This document shows positions 1-7,537 of a stretch of DNA of 38,418 bases, one piece after another (position 1 is the first letter of the stretch; every line of letters begins with the position of its first letter). Both the position numbers and the translations under genes were made by a program. Source of the DNA: Loigolactobacillus rennini DSM 20253 (GTDB lineage Bacteria; Bacillota; Bacilli; Lactobacillales; Lactobacillaceae); contig NZ_AYYI01000040.1 in NCBI RefSeq assembly GCF_001436505.1, forward strand, positions 1-38,418, written 5' to 3'. The notes beneath the pieces are model-generated. The model was not told the origin of the DNA, did no database searches, and worked only from the letters and a program-made list of their open reading frames with translations.

Positions 1-6
1 CATAGT

Positions 7-48
7 AAAACCCCTAACGTTGGATTTAGTTGTCCAACGTTAGGGGTT
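7..48 (-). terminator. Terminator of the mannose-family PTS operon
   Basis: A perfect 16-bp inverted repeat (9-24 and 33-48, AACCCCTAACGTTGGA and its complement) with an 8-nt loop is followed on the minus strand by TTTTACT. It lies 29 bp past the stop of the EIID gene, as expected for the intrinsic terminator of the PTS operon. Confidence 0.9.
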
Positions 49-77
49 CACTTTACCAAGCTTTTTAACGTCTAATT

Positions 78-1013
78 TTACATTAAGTGTAAGACGTGGA
101 AAATAACACCGACAACAAACAAGCCTAAAATCATGGTAATTGGGGAAACTTTCTTCTTCAATAACCACATGCAAAGTAAGGTTAACAGTAACGCTGCTAA
201 ACCAGGAATTAAGCTGTCCAAGTTATCTTGTAAAGTTGTCACTTTATGAACCGTTAAGGACAAGCCATTGGATTGATCAATCAAGGCTTGTTTGATGCCT
301 GCAGCACCGGATGGTAAATGATTCCAGTCGATGTAAGCACCATCTTGTTGCTTAACCCGAGAAACAACTGGTGTGAATTTAACAACAACCCAGCGGTTAA
401 CCAGCGACCCTAAGATAAACATACCTAGAATCGAAGCACCTTTGGTGACATTTTGTAACAGACTACCAGACATATCTTCCGTAATTTTTGACCCTGCACG
501 GTACCCAAATTCTTGGGTGTACCACATGAAGGCCATCCGGATTAAGTTCCAAAAAACAAAGTAAATGATTGGGCCTAAGATACTGCCACCCATTGCTAAG
601 GATGCAGCTAAGGCACCTAAAATTGGCTTAACTGTGAACCAGAACACTGGATCACCAATACCAGCCAAAGGCCCCATCATCCCAACTTTAACACCTTGAA
701 TGGCAACGTCATCAACAGGTGCGCCATTAGCACGATCTTCTTCCAGCGCCATAGTGACCCCTAAAATTGGGGAAGCCAAGTAAGGATGGGTGTTAAAGAA
801 TTCCAAATGCCGTGTCATTGCAGCTGCACGGTCTTCTTTAGTTGTATATAATTTCTTCAATACTGGAATTAAGGAATAAGTCCAGCCACCGTTTTGCATC
901 CGTTCGTAGTTCCATGAACCTTGGATAAACGTCGAACGCCACCAAACAGCAATCCGGTCTCTTTTACTTAAGGTAACTTTCTTTTCAGTTACTGCTGCTT
1001 TATTATCTGCCAT
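78..1013 (-). CDS. manZ: PTS mannose/fructose/sorbose family transporter subunit IID
   Basis: A 311-residue membrane subunit which, with IIC, forms the sugar translocation channel of a mannose-family phosphotransferase system. The N-terminal half has the family's conserved soluble region (WWRSTFIQGSWNYERMQNGG near residue 25, then MALEEDRANG and GPLAGIGDP). Hydrophobic segments follow around residues 130-165 and 190-210, with a pair at the C-terminus (about 268-311). The ATG start has GGAGG 9 nt upstream and follows the IIC stop by 19 bp. It is the last gene of the five-gene operon and is followed by a strong terminator. Family assignment is firm; the substrate (mannose, glucose, fructose or another hexose) cannot be read from sequence. 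Confidence 0.95.
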   Translation of the reverse strand: MADNKAAVTEKKVTLSKRDRIAVWWRSTFIQGSWNYERMQNGGWTYSLIPVLKKLYTTKEDRAAAMTRHLEFFNTHPYLASPILGVTMALEEDRANGAPVDDVAIQGVKVGMMGPLAGIGDPVFWFTVKPILGALAASLAMGGSILGPIIYFVFWNLIRMAFMWYTQEFGYRAGSKITEDMSGSLLQNVTKGASILGMFILGSLVNRWVVVKFTPVVSRVKQQDGAYIDWNHLPSGAAGIKQALIDQSNGLSLTVHKVTTLQDNLDSLIPGLAALLLTLLCMWLLKKKVSPITMILGLFVVGVIFHVLHLM

Positions 1014-1032
1014 GTTCGTTTACCTCCTTTGT

Positions 1033-1851
1033 CTAATATTCGTCGATGATATCGCCAACTGGATCACCAGTATTGCTATCACCGCTACCGTTACTACTGT
1101 TACCTGAACCGCCTGACTTGGACAATGTTAAGTAGATCAATGCAAGTGAAATCCCAATTGTCCCTAGTCCGACTAAGGTTAAGTCTGTGACAGTTGCTAA
1201 TACGAAACCAATGGCAAAGAATGGCCAAACTTCACGGGTAGCCATCATGTTGATGATCATTGCATAACCTACGGCAACGACCATGCCACCACCAATGGAC
1301 AAGCCATCAGTTAACCAAGTTGGCATCATGTTTAATAAGTCCCTTACAGGACCAGCACCAACTGCTAAGATTAAAGCAGCAGGAATAGCAATCCGCAAGC
1401 CTTGCATACAAATGGCAACAATGTGCCAGAATTCAAGTTTTCTGAAGCTACCTTCCCTTGCGGCCTTGTCCATAATGTGAACAATAGCAGTTGCAATGGT
1501 CCGGGCAATGATGGTTAATAGCAATCCGGCAACAGCCAAAGGAACGGCGATCGCAATTGCGGATGACACACCGCCTTGGCCTTTACCACCTAATACTAAA
1601 ATAATTGCGGATGCGACAGAAGCTAACGCCGCATCAGGTGCAACAGCGGCACCAATGTTAGCCCAGCCTAAGGCGATCATTTGTAATGTACCACCTAAAA
1701 CAAGGCAAGGTCCTAATTGACCTGTAACTAAGCCAATTAACGTGCACGCAATAACTGGCTGATGAAAGTGGAATTCATCCAAAATACCTTCCATACCAGC
1801 TAAAAACGAGACGAGAATGACTAATATCACTTGAATAAAGTTCAAATTCAT
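1033..1851 (-). CDS. manY: PTS mannose/fructose/sorbose family transporter subunit IIC
   Basis: A 272-residue integral membrane subunit of the sugar-conducting complex. It begins with a hydrophobic helix containing FLAGMEGILDEFHFHQP, the start typical of mannose-family IIC proteins, followed by GLVTGQ and a series of glycine/alanine-rich membrane segments. The last ~25 residues are a low-complexity Ser/Gly/Asn/Asp tail (GGSGNSSNGSGDSNTGD) that probably lies on the cytoplasmic face. The start is ATG with GGAGG 10 nt upstream. The gene sits 22 bp after the IIAB stop and 19 bp before IID, so it is translated as part of the operon. Confidence 0.95.
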   Translation of the reverse strand: MNLNFIQVILVILVSFLAGMEGILDEFHFHQPVIACTLIGLVTGQLGPCLVLGGTLQMIALGWANIGAAVAPDAALASVASAIILVLGGKGQGGVSSAIAIAVPLAVAGLLLTIIARTIATAIVHIMDKAAREGSFRKLEFWHIVAICMQGLRIAIPAALILAVGAGPVRDLLNMMPTWLTDGLSIGGGMVVAVGYAMIINMMATREVWPFFAIGFVLATVTDLTLVGLGTIGISLALIYLTLSKSGGSGNSSNGSGDSNTGDPVGDIIDEY

Positions 1852-1873
1852 GATGATTAATCCTCCGTTTCCT

Positions 1874-2842
1874 TTATTGTTTGTTTAATGCATTTTGTGC
1901 TTTAGTTAAAATTTCGTCCATGTTACCGGCTTTATCTGCTGGCACTTTACGAACATCGAATTTGACGCCTTCTTGTTCCATCTTCTTGAATGCATCAATA
2001 TCCTTTTGGTTAAACGCCAACACTTTATTTGGCTGAACTTTGCCTGGTGAGTGCGCCATTGACCCAACGTTGACTTCCTTCAACGGTACGCCACCTTCGA
2101 TTGCCCGTAAAGCATCTTCTGGGTTTTCAAATAGCAACAATGCACGTTGACCGCCAAAGTGTTTGTCGTCTTTGGAAATTTTGATCAACTGTTTAACTGG
2201 AATGACATGTGCCTTAACACCAGAAGGGGCAGCTTGTTTAATCAAGTTAGTCCGCAACTCATCTTTAGCCACTGCATCTGAAACAACGATAATCCGCGTT
2301 GGATTAGTTGTCTTGGTCCAAGTTGTGGCAACCTGGCCGTGCAATAACCGGGAGTCAATCCGAGATAGTACGTAAGACATTTTTCCTGGTGCACCGGCAT
2401 CGCCAACTTTAGGCGCTGGCTTTTTCGCAGTTTCTTTAGGGGCTAATTCTTCTGGCTTAAGTTTGACACCATCTTTAGCAGTCCCTAAAATGTGAGCGGC
2501 AATTTCTTGCGCAGTGTTCATGGATAACCGGGATGCATAAGCTTCAACTAACATCGGCAAATTAAGCCCAGTCACCATTGCCCATTTGTCTTTATGCGCT
2601 TCATACAAGCTATTTGCCTGATTGAACGGCGTACCGCCCCAAAGATCGATCAAGAATAGTACTTGCTCCGGATCGCCAAATGACTTCACGGCAGCTTGCA
2701 TTTTTGCTTTTAAGTCATCCGGTCCTTCGTCAGGCATTAAAGTAACTGCTTTGACGTTTTCCTGCTTGCCGAAAATTAATTCGCCAGATTGCAGGATGCC
2801 GTCAGCGAATTTGCCGTGACTAGCAATAATAATTCCTACCAT
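1874..2842 (-). CDS. manX: PTS mannose-family fused IIAB subunit
   Basis: A 322-residue cytoplasmic phosphotransfer protein. The IIA domain (about residues 1-125) starts VGIIIASHGKF with the phosphorylatable histidine near residue 9. An Ala/Pro/Lys linker (about 130-150) leads to the IIB domain, which has IDSRLLHGQVATTW with the second active histidine. It relays phosphate from HPr to the incoming sugar. The start is the ATG at 2842, not the upstream in-frame ATG at 2860, because the GGAGG that would drive translation lies between them, 7 nt before 2842. The operon also encodes separate IIA and IIB proteins upstream, so this protein is partly redundant with them. Confidence 0.93.
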   Translation of the reverse strand: MVGIIIASHGKFADGILQSGELIFGKQENVKAVTLMPDEGPDDLKAKMQAAVKSFGDPEQVLFLIDLWGGTPFNQANSLYEAHKDKWAMVTGLNLPMLVEAYASRLSMNTAQEIAAHILGTAKDGVKLKPEELAPKETAKKPAPKVGDAGAPGKMSYVLSRIDSRLLHGQVATTWTKTTNPTRIIVVSDAVAKDELRTNLIKQAAPSGVKAHVIPVKQLIKISKDDKHFGGQRALLLFENPEDALRAIEGGVPLKEVNVGSMAHSPGKVQPNKVLAFNQKDIDAFKKMEQEGVKFDVRKVPADKAGNMDEILTKAQNALNKQ

Positions 2843-2890
2843 CTTTTTACCTCCTACCATAATTAGAATAAAAATAAAATAAGTTCTTCA

Positions 2891-2929
2891 GCAGTCAAAG
2901 ACTGCCCATTGATAGGAAAGCCCTATCAA
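2891..2929 (-). other. Two tandem hairpins between IIB and IIAB genes
   Basis: In the 115-bp gap between the IIB stop and the IIAB start there are two perfect adjacent hairpins. Read 5'->3' on the minus strand, the first is TTGATAGG/CCTATCAA (2909-2929, 8 bp, 5-nt loop) and the second is GCAGTC-TTT-GACTGC (2891-2905). Neither has a T-run, so they are not intrinsic terminators. They could be an mRNA stability or processing element that separates the upstream IIA-IIB message from the IIAB-IIC-IID message; that role is inference. Confidence 0.6.
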
Positions 2930-2957
2930 TCTTGTTTAAAATGAAGCCAAGCTTCAC

Positions 2958-3461
2958 TTAGAAACCATTTTTAGTCAGCAAAGTCATTAAACTTTGCTTA
3001 CGATCAGCTGGCACTTTTTGGGCAAATACTTCTAAACCAGCATCATCATGTAGATAACGCAAAGCAGCAGCTTGTTGTGGTCCAACAGCGATAGAATCGG
3101 TAATCATCTTCATCCCGCTGGAAAAAACTAAACTACCAATGCCAACGCCAACTTTAGCTAAATCGACGCCACCTTTGACTAAACGCACCATATCCTCAAC
3201 AGTTTCTGTCAATAACAACACTTTAAAAACATCAAATTGAGGATCGTGGTAGATCCGGCACATTTTATCAATGGTAATCACATTGGCCCGTACGCCTGGC
3301 GGTGCTGCCTGCGTAATCAGCGTTTTACGCAGCGTATCTTTGGCCACGCCATCAGAAACGATTAAAATCCGGTTGGGCGCGACGCTTTTAGTCCAAACCG
3401 TCGCGACCTGACCGTGAAGTAAGCGACTATCGACACGCGCTAAACGAATGTCCATTGTCAC
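2958..3461 (-). CDS. PTS mannose-family IIB subunit (separate protein)
   Basis: A 167-residue stand-alone IIB phosphotransfer protein with DIRLARVDSRLLHGQVATVW near the N-terminus; the histidine at residue 16 is the phosphorylation site. It parallels the IIB half of the fused IIAB protein downstream. The start is probably GTG at 3461, which has GGAGG 8 nt upstream; the in-frame ATG two codons later is spaced 14 nt from that site, and the first ATG at 3479 overlaps the site itself. It follows the IIA gene by 21 bp. LevE-type stand-alone IIB proteins occur in fructose/levan systems, but the substrate is unknown here. Confidence 0.9.
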   Translation of the reverse strand: MTMDIRLARVDSRLLHGQVATVWTKSVAPNRILIVSDGVAKDTLRKTLITQAAPPGVRANVITIDKMCRIYHDPQFDVFKVLLLTETVEDMVRLVKGGVDLAKVGVGIGSLVFSSGMKMITDSIAVGPQQAAALRYLHDDAGLEVFAQKVPADRKQSLMTLLTKNGF

Positions 3462-3482
3462 ATCACTCGCCTCCTTCATTAG

Positions 3483-3884
3483 TTAACCTAATGACGACAA
3501 TTCCAAATGCTTGACCCCAGCCTTAGCCGTTTTTTCTAAATGTGAAACAACTGCAGCAACTGGTTTGTCACGCACCGTATAAGCTTCCAATAGCAGTGGC
3601 AGGTTTAACCCTGTGATCAACGCATATTTGTTCAAGTTCTCGGCAACAATTTGACTTGCCACGTTAAACGGCGACCCGCCAAAAAGATCAATTAAAAACA
3701 AGATTTGATCTTCTGGTGCAAAAGTTGCCATTGCGTTTTCAAATTTCTTCTTTAAATCATCCGTACTTTCATTAGGCATAAAGGTAACCGCTTGAACTTT
3801 TTCTTGGTCACCAAAAATCATACGTGACGACTCTAAGATACTTTCAGAAAACTTGCCGTGGCTCGCAACGATAATTGCTATCAA
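3483..3884 (-). CDS. PTS mannose-family IIA subunit (separate protein)
   Basis: A 133-residue stand-alone IIA protein, first gene of the PTS operon. It has IIVASHGKFSESI with the active histidine at residue 9, then LFLIDLFGGSPFNVA as in other mannose-family IIA proteins. The start is a TTG at 3884 with AGGAGG 7 nt upstream; there is no ATG nearby. The sigma-54 promoter lies about 40 bp upstream. With the next gene (IIB) it duplicates the functions of the fused IIAB, an arrangement unlike the usual four-domain manXYZ operon. Confidence 0.92.
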   Translation of the reverse strand: MIAIIVASHGKFSESILESSRMIFGDQEKVQAVTFMPNESTDDLKKKFENAMATFAPEDQILFLIDLFGGSPFNVASQIVAENLNKYALITGLNLPLLLEAYTVRDKPVAAVVSHLEKTAKAGVKHLELSSLG

Positions 3885-3922
3885 CTTGTCACCTCCTACT
3901 TTTTACCCACACCTATATAATA

Positions 3923-3939
3923 TGCAAATAACGTGCCAA
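3923..3939 (-). promoter_or_regulatory. Sigma-54 (-24/-12) promoter of the PTS operon
   Basis: On the minus strand the sequence TTGGCAC-GTTAT-TTGCA matches the RpoN consensus TGGCAC-N5-TTGCW at every conserved base, including the invariant GG (3937-3936) and GC (3925-3924) with correct spacing. It lies 39 bp upstream of the IIA start. Together with the LevR-type activator encoded immediately upstream, this makes RpoN-dependent transcription of the PTS genes very likely. RpoN itself is not in the window. Confidence 0.92.
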
Positions 3940-3943
3940 CTTT

Positions 3944-4024
3944 TGTGTATCAAGCTAAAACACTGCTATTACTAACTTTATCTGGCGTGCGCCATTAAAT
4001 GATACACAATTAATTAATGTATCA
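3944..4024. promoter_or_regulatory. Putative LevR/ManR upstream activating sites
   Basis: A 25-bp palindromic site at 4000-4024 has perfect 7-bp arms TGATACA and TGTATCA around an A/T centre, about 60 bp upstream of the -24 element. A further half-site TGTGTATCA lies at 3944-3952, abutting the promoter. The same motif appears at 4062-4070 at the 3' end of levR and at 6840-6848 and 6913-6921 around the levR start. Bacterial enhancer-binding proteins bind such sites upstream of -24/-12 promoters; that this motif is the LevR operator is inferred from position and recurrence. Confidence 0.65.
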
Positions 4025-4039
4025 CTGGTTAATTTTTAG

Positions 4040-6865
4040 TTAAGAAATTTGTTTCTGTGCTTGTGTATCAAATAATTGCTCAATATAGTAAATTTCATTA
4101 TCGTCTAATTGCAACTGCAACTGTTCTGCCAACATATCGTTACAAGTTTTAATCGCATCGTAATAAGGCGATTGTTTGATCGTTGGCTGTGCTTTCGCGT
4201 CTACAGCCACTTTTTTATGCAATAACTGTCGCTCAAGTGCTCCGGCGACATGCAAAATTAAGCCAATTCGAAAGGTTTCGCTGAATTTTTGTTCTAGTGT
4301 ATCACTTAGTGTTTCACTGTATTGCCATAAAACGTCAATTATTTTATGCGGATTTAAATAAACGAAATAATCTTTCATGTACGATTCACAGAGTTCCTTA
4401 GTTAAATTAGGTTTAGCCGCTTGTAAATCCGCTTGATTGACTGCACTGTCAATTTGCTCGAAGAAATCCCGCCCGTCTCCTTGCAATAATTGTTCTAAAG
4501 AAATAAACGGCGCTTTAATTTTAGGCCGGACAATGCCAGTTGTTGCCACAATCCGATATTCTTCAGCCAAATGGGTTAGGGTTTGTTGCATGTTGACCAC
4601 GGAAATGGGGATGACGGTAATGTCATCAATCAACCGTTGACTCAGTTGCTGCTGAATTGTTTTTTGAATGCGCAAAGCAGTCCCCTTTCCCGTTGAACAA
4701 ATTGCAATGATCGCACGCGGCAGTAATTGCTGCACCACTGGCGTATTTTCAGTCTTAACGGATGGTAGCGTGTCCACATTGACACGCGAATACCCATGAA
4801 ATTCCTTTAACTCATGGTAAATAGTGTTGATGTCATTATCAATCAATTCCGTTTTGCGGACTGCTTCCAGCACGATAGCGGTCGTCACCATATCGATGGT
4901 TTTCACTTGAATCCCGGTCTCTTGATAAACTCTCTGGGAAAAAGTGGATAATGACCCCATATCAACTAATAAAATGACACCATTGCCTTTATCTGCCTGA
5001 TGAATTTTTTTAATGATCCCTTGATAAGCTACTTGTGGATTCATTTCAATCGGCATATCGTATGCAAACAAATTATCCGGCGACAGCAGTTTGTTCACCA
5101 CTTGTACCATGGAAGACGCTGTACTACTACCATGTGCTGCTACAACAACGCCAATTTTACCGGCAACTTGTTCAGACTTCAGTGACACCAATAAAATGGT
5201 TAAATAATATACTTCTGATTTTGGAATTGGGACATTATAGTGAGTTTCCAATTCTTGTTTAATCAAATAAGCAGCTTCCAATTCCTGTGGGTAATCCGCC
5301 ACCATTTCTTTTAAATTAGCACTGATATTACGCACCATTTTGCCTGATTGAATCCGCTTGACAAAAGAACTGATGTGCAGGCTAACAGCATAGACAAAAT
5401 TACGTTTAAAAGTATAGCCCAATAGTTTTTGAACTTTGCCTTGAATCTCTTGGGTTAAATCAATGATATCGTGATCCACAATTTCCGCTAATTTATTATC
5501 CGCTTGCTCATTAGAGATAGACTTCCGGTAAAATGACTTTAAATGCAAATTGATGTCCGTGGTAATAAAGTTATTGATGTGTTCTTGGTCCAAGCCTTCA
5601 GACTTTAAAAGCGCTGCTTTATCCCCAATAATTTCATATAAATTATAGGGCAATTCATAGGCGTCTTTTTGTAACGTTGCGGTAGCTTGATCCGGACCAA
5701 TCACCATCATCGGTTCTAACAATTTAGTGATTTGGCCTAAATCATCCCGGTTGGCCGCTAAAGTGGCAATACCTGATTGGATGCTGGCCGGTAAATCATC
5801 AGCCGTGATGGTGATACACTTATCTGATTGCATGTGTTTTAAAAAGCCTTGCGCACAGACCAATTGAATGTTGGACTTCAATTGCCCCACGTTGCCGTAA
5901 GTCACACTGCCCAACAATGCCTTTACCACATCTTCTGTCAATTGGATCCGCTTATGAATCCGGTTGGCTTCCAAAGAAAAAAGCGATTGTAATAATTGAA
6001 GCCGTTCCTCAGCAGGCCGTTGATCAAATGCCGGTAGTTGAATCATAATCGGAATCCGCCGGACAAACGTTGCCAGTAAACTACTTTCTGGATTTTCTGT
6101 AGTAGCGCACACTAAGCGAACATCAGCGTGGTGCTTTTTGGCTGTTTCTCCTAAACGACTGTAAGTACCATGATCCATGAAGTAAAAAATCATTTCTTGA
6201 CCTTCCGGTGGCAGCCGGTGTACTTCATCTAAAAAGAGCATGCCGCCTTCAGCCTCTTGAATCAGACCATCTTTATTCTCATTTGCACCAGTGAATGCGC
6301 CCTTGGTATAACCGAACAAATGGGACATCAATAATTCTGGGTTATGCGCATAATCAGCACAATTAAAGGTGATTAATGGTTTTTTAGAATCAATAATATG
6401 ATGAACTGTTGAAAATTGGTACATCCCATTGACAAAAAAAGTTTTACCGGAACCAGTTGGCCCTACAATTAAAGTGTTCAATCCCTTTGGTGGATACAAC
6501 ATCGCAGCTTTTGCCTGCTCAACTTGATTTTTTAAGCTGCCATTCGCCCCAATCATGTGATCAAAAAAATCGGTTTGTTGGCGAACAGGTGCTGGCTTTG
6601 CTCGTACTGGCGCAGGTTTTGCAGGTTCTGTTGTCACACGCTGAGCTAGCGCTGGCGTCACGTACCGAACGGGACGTCCGGGAATTTTAGCCAGCTGGCC
6701 CTGGCGGACTAAATCATTGAGTGCCTTTGAAACATTGGGCCGTACAATTGCTAAATCTAACGCTAATTGTTTTGTGGTCGCACCGGCACCGTTGACAATG
6801 TCTGTCGGCGTTAACTGTTGTGAAATTTTTGCCACTCGTTGATACACACGTTCAATTCGTTTCAC
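4040..6865 (-). CDS. levR: LevR/ManR-type sigma-54 activator with PRD and PTS domains
   Basis: A 941-residue transcriptional activator of the PTS operon downstream. In order: an N-terminal winged-helix DNA-binding region (about 1-75); a Pro/Ala-rich linker; a sigma-54 AAA+ domain with Walker A GPTGSGKT (~136-143), the sigma-54 contact loop GAFTGA (~189-194) and Walker B MLFLDE (~209-214); PRD1 (~450-565, with LHISSFVKRI); an EIIA-Man-like domain with VVAAHGS (~578); an EIIB-like domain with AICSTGKG (~724, Cys as possible phosphosite); and PRD2 (~820-925, with LILHVAGALERQLLH). Phosphorylation of the PRDs by HPr and the EII proteins would set activity. The start is placed at GTG 6865 (giving VKRIERVYQ) with AAGGA 10 nt upstream; TTG two codons earlier is possible. 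TGTATCA motifs near the start suggest autoregulation. Confidence 0.93.
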   Translation of the reverse strand: MKRIERVYQRVAKISQQLTPTDIVNGAGATTKQLALDLAIVRPNVSKALNDLVRQGQLAKIPGRPVRYVTPALAQRVTTEPAKPAPVRAKPAPVRQQTDFFDHMIGANGSLKNQVEQAKAAMLYPPKGLNTLIVGPTGSGKTFFVNGMYQFSTVHHIIDSKKPLITFNCADYAHNPELLMSHLFGYTKGAFTGANENKDGLIQEAEGGMLFLDEVHRLPPEGQEMIFYFMDHGTYSRLGETAKKHHADVRLVCATTENPESSLLATFVRRIPIMIQLPAFDQRPAEERLQLLQSLFSLEANRIHKRIQLTEDVVKALLGSVTYGNVGQLKSNIQLVCAQGFLKHMQSDKCITITADDLPASIQSGIATLAANRDDLGQITKLLEPMMVIGPDQATATLQKDAYELPYNLYEIIGDKAALLKSEGLDQEHINNFITTDINLHLKSFYRKSISNEQADNKLAEIVDHDIIDLTQEIQGKVQKLLGYTFKRNFVYAVSLHISSFVKRIQSGKMVRNISANLKEMVADYPQELEAAYLIKQELETHYNVPIPKSEVYYLTILLVSLKSEQVAGKIGVVVAAHGSSTASSMVQVVNKLLSPDNLFAYDMPIEMNPQVAYQGIIKKIHQADKGNGVILLVDMGSLSTFSQRVYQETGIQVKTIDMVTTAIVLEAVRKTELIDNDINTIYHELKEFHGYSRVNVDTLPSVKTENTPVVQQLLPRAIIAICSTGKGTALRIQKTIQQQLSQRLIDDITVIPISVVNMQQTLTHLAEEYRIVATTGIVRPKIKAPFISLEQLLQGDGRDFFEQIDSAVNQADLQAAKPNLTKELCESYMKDYFVYLNPHKIIDVLWQYSETLSDTLEQKFSETFRIGLILHVAGALERQLLHKKVAVDAKAQPTIKQSPYYDAIKTCNDMLAEQLQLQLDDNEIYYIEQLFDTQAQKQIS

Positions 6866-6949
6866 TTTCAACCATTCCTTTTTTAGCGCAATTGAAACAC
6901 ATCATCTTCATTAGTGTATCATAAAGCAATACACAAAGAAAAAAAGAGT

Positions 6950-7054
6950 GCAACAGAAAGCGGGAGCTTCTGAGGATTAGCCTAAGCAGGCAAGTTATTT
7001 GCGCAGCAAATGTTTTGACTGCTGTAGCTAACCGAAGAAGCTGTTTTCTGTTGC
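6950..7054. repeat. Long-hairpin repeat element, copy A
   Basis: This 105-bp stretch folds almost end to end into one hairpin. From outside in, the paired arms are GCAACAGAAA/TTTCTGTTGC, AGCTTCT/AGAAGCT, TTAGC/GCTAA, GCAG/CTGC, CAA/TTG and ATTTGC/GCAAAT around a 3-nt loop. Its core (6961-7030) recurs at 7092-7161 with one mismatch in 70. On the minus strand the foot of the hairpin is followed after 4 nt by TTTTTTT, so it may stop read-through from the tRNA side into levR. Whether it is a mobile MITE-like element, a small RNA or a terminator is not settled by sequence alone. Confidence 0.8.
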
Positions 7055-7091
7055 ACGTTTACTGCAGCGAGGGCGGCTAAATTATACAAAA

Positions 7092-7300
7092 CGGGAGCTT
7101 CTGAGGACTAGCCTAAGCAGGCAAGTTATTTGCGCAGCAAATGTTTTGACTGCTGTAGCTACTATTCCGCAGAAAAGGAAGATTTTCGTACCGAAAATCT
7201 CTGATGCTTCAGACGTTGACCATTCAACTATGGCGAAAACCGCCAAGTTGAAACATAGCAGCCGGAAGAAGCTGCTTTCTGTTACACGTTTACTGCGGCG
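7092..7300. repeat. Long-hairpin repeat element, copy B, interrupted
   Basis: A second copy of the element at 6950-7054. Its left part (7092-7161) is 69/70 identical to 6961-7030. Its right part (7261-7300, GCCGGAAGAAGCTGCTTTCT onward) matches 7031-7070 with a few substitutions. The two parts are separated by a ~99-bp insert (7162-7260) absent from copy A. The insert has its own hairpins: GATTTTCG-TAC-CGAAAATC (7181-7199), CTGA/TCAG (7201-7212), and CAACT..GGCG/CGCC.AGTTG (7225-7250). Copies A and B account for most of the 520 bp between levR and tRNA-Leu; no coding sequence is seen there. Confidence 0.78.
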
Positions 7301-7320
7301 GCATTAACGCCTAAAACAAT

Positions 7321-7358
7321 AAAAGCCGAATTATCTGATTCCAGATAATTCGGCTTTT
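7321..7358 (-). terminator. Terminator after tRNA-Leu
   Basis: A perfect 17-bp inverted repeat, AAAAGCCGAATTATCTG and its complement around the loop ATTC, ends in T residues on either strand. It lies 27 bp past the tRNA-Leu 3' end. It could also act on plus-strand transcription, though no plus-strand gene is present. Confidence 0.9.
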
Positions 7359-7385
7359 AACCATTTAGATTGAAGATTATTTCAA

Positions 7386-7470
7386 TGCGGCTGACTGGAA
7401 TTGAACCAGCACGGGAAAAATATCCCACTAGATCCTTAATCTAGCGCGTCTGCCGTTCCGCCACAACCGC
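7386..7470 (-). tRNA. tRNA-Leu (anticodon AAG)
   Basis: An 85-nt class II tRNA with a long variable arm (GGGATATTTTTCCC). The acceptor stem is GCGGTTG/CAGCCGC, followed by discriminator A; CCA is not encoded. The anticodon stem is CTAGA/TCTAG with loop TTAAGGA, so positions 34-36 read AAG. The adjacent layout matches the Firmicute tRNA-Leu pattern GCGCTAGA..TCTAGTG. A34 would be expected to be deaminated to inosine by TadA to read CUN codons. Confidence 0.93.
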
Positions 7471-7487
7471 AAACTACCAACTGTTTT

Positions 7488-7516
7488 AGTTTAGCAAAAA
7501 ATTCAGGTAGACGCAA
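7488..7516 (-). promoter_or_regulatory. Promoter of tRNA-Leu
   Basis: A -35 TTGCGT (7516-7511) and a -10 TAAACT (7493-7488) are separated by 17 bp. The -10 is preceded by TGC, an extended -10. The -10 lies 17 bp upstream of the tRNA 5' end. Confidence 0.65.
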
Positions 7517-7537
7517 TACCTTTTCATTATTTTGCCA

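Noticed and set aside
7092-7260. CRISPR-like array because of repeated 70-bp units near 6961 and 7092
   Set aside because: Only two units, far too long, themselves palindromic, and no cas genes in the window.
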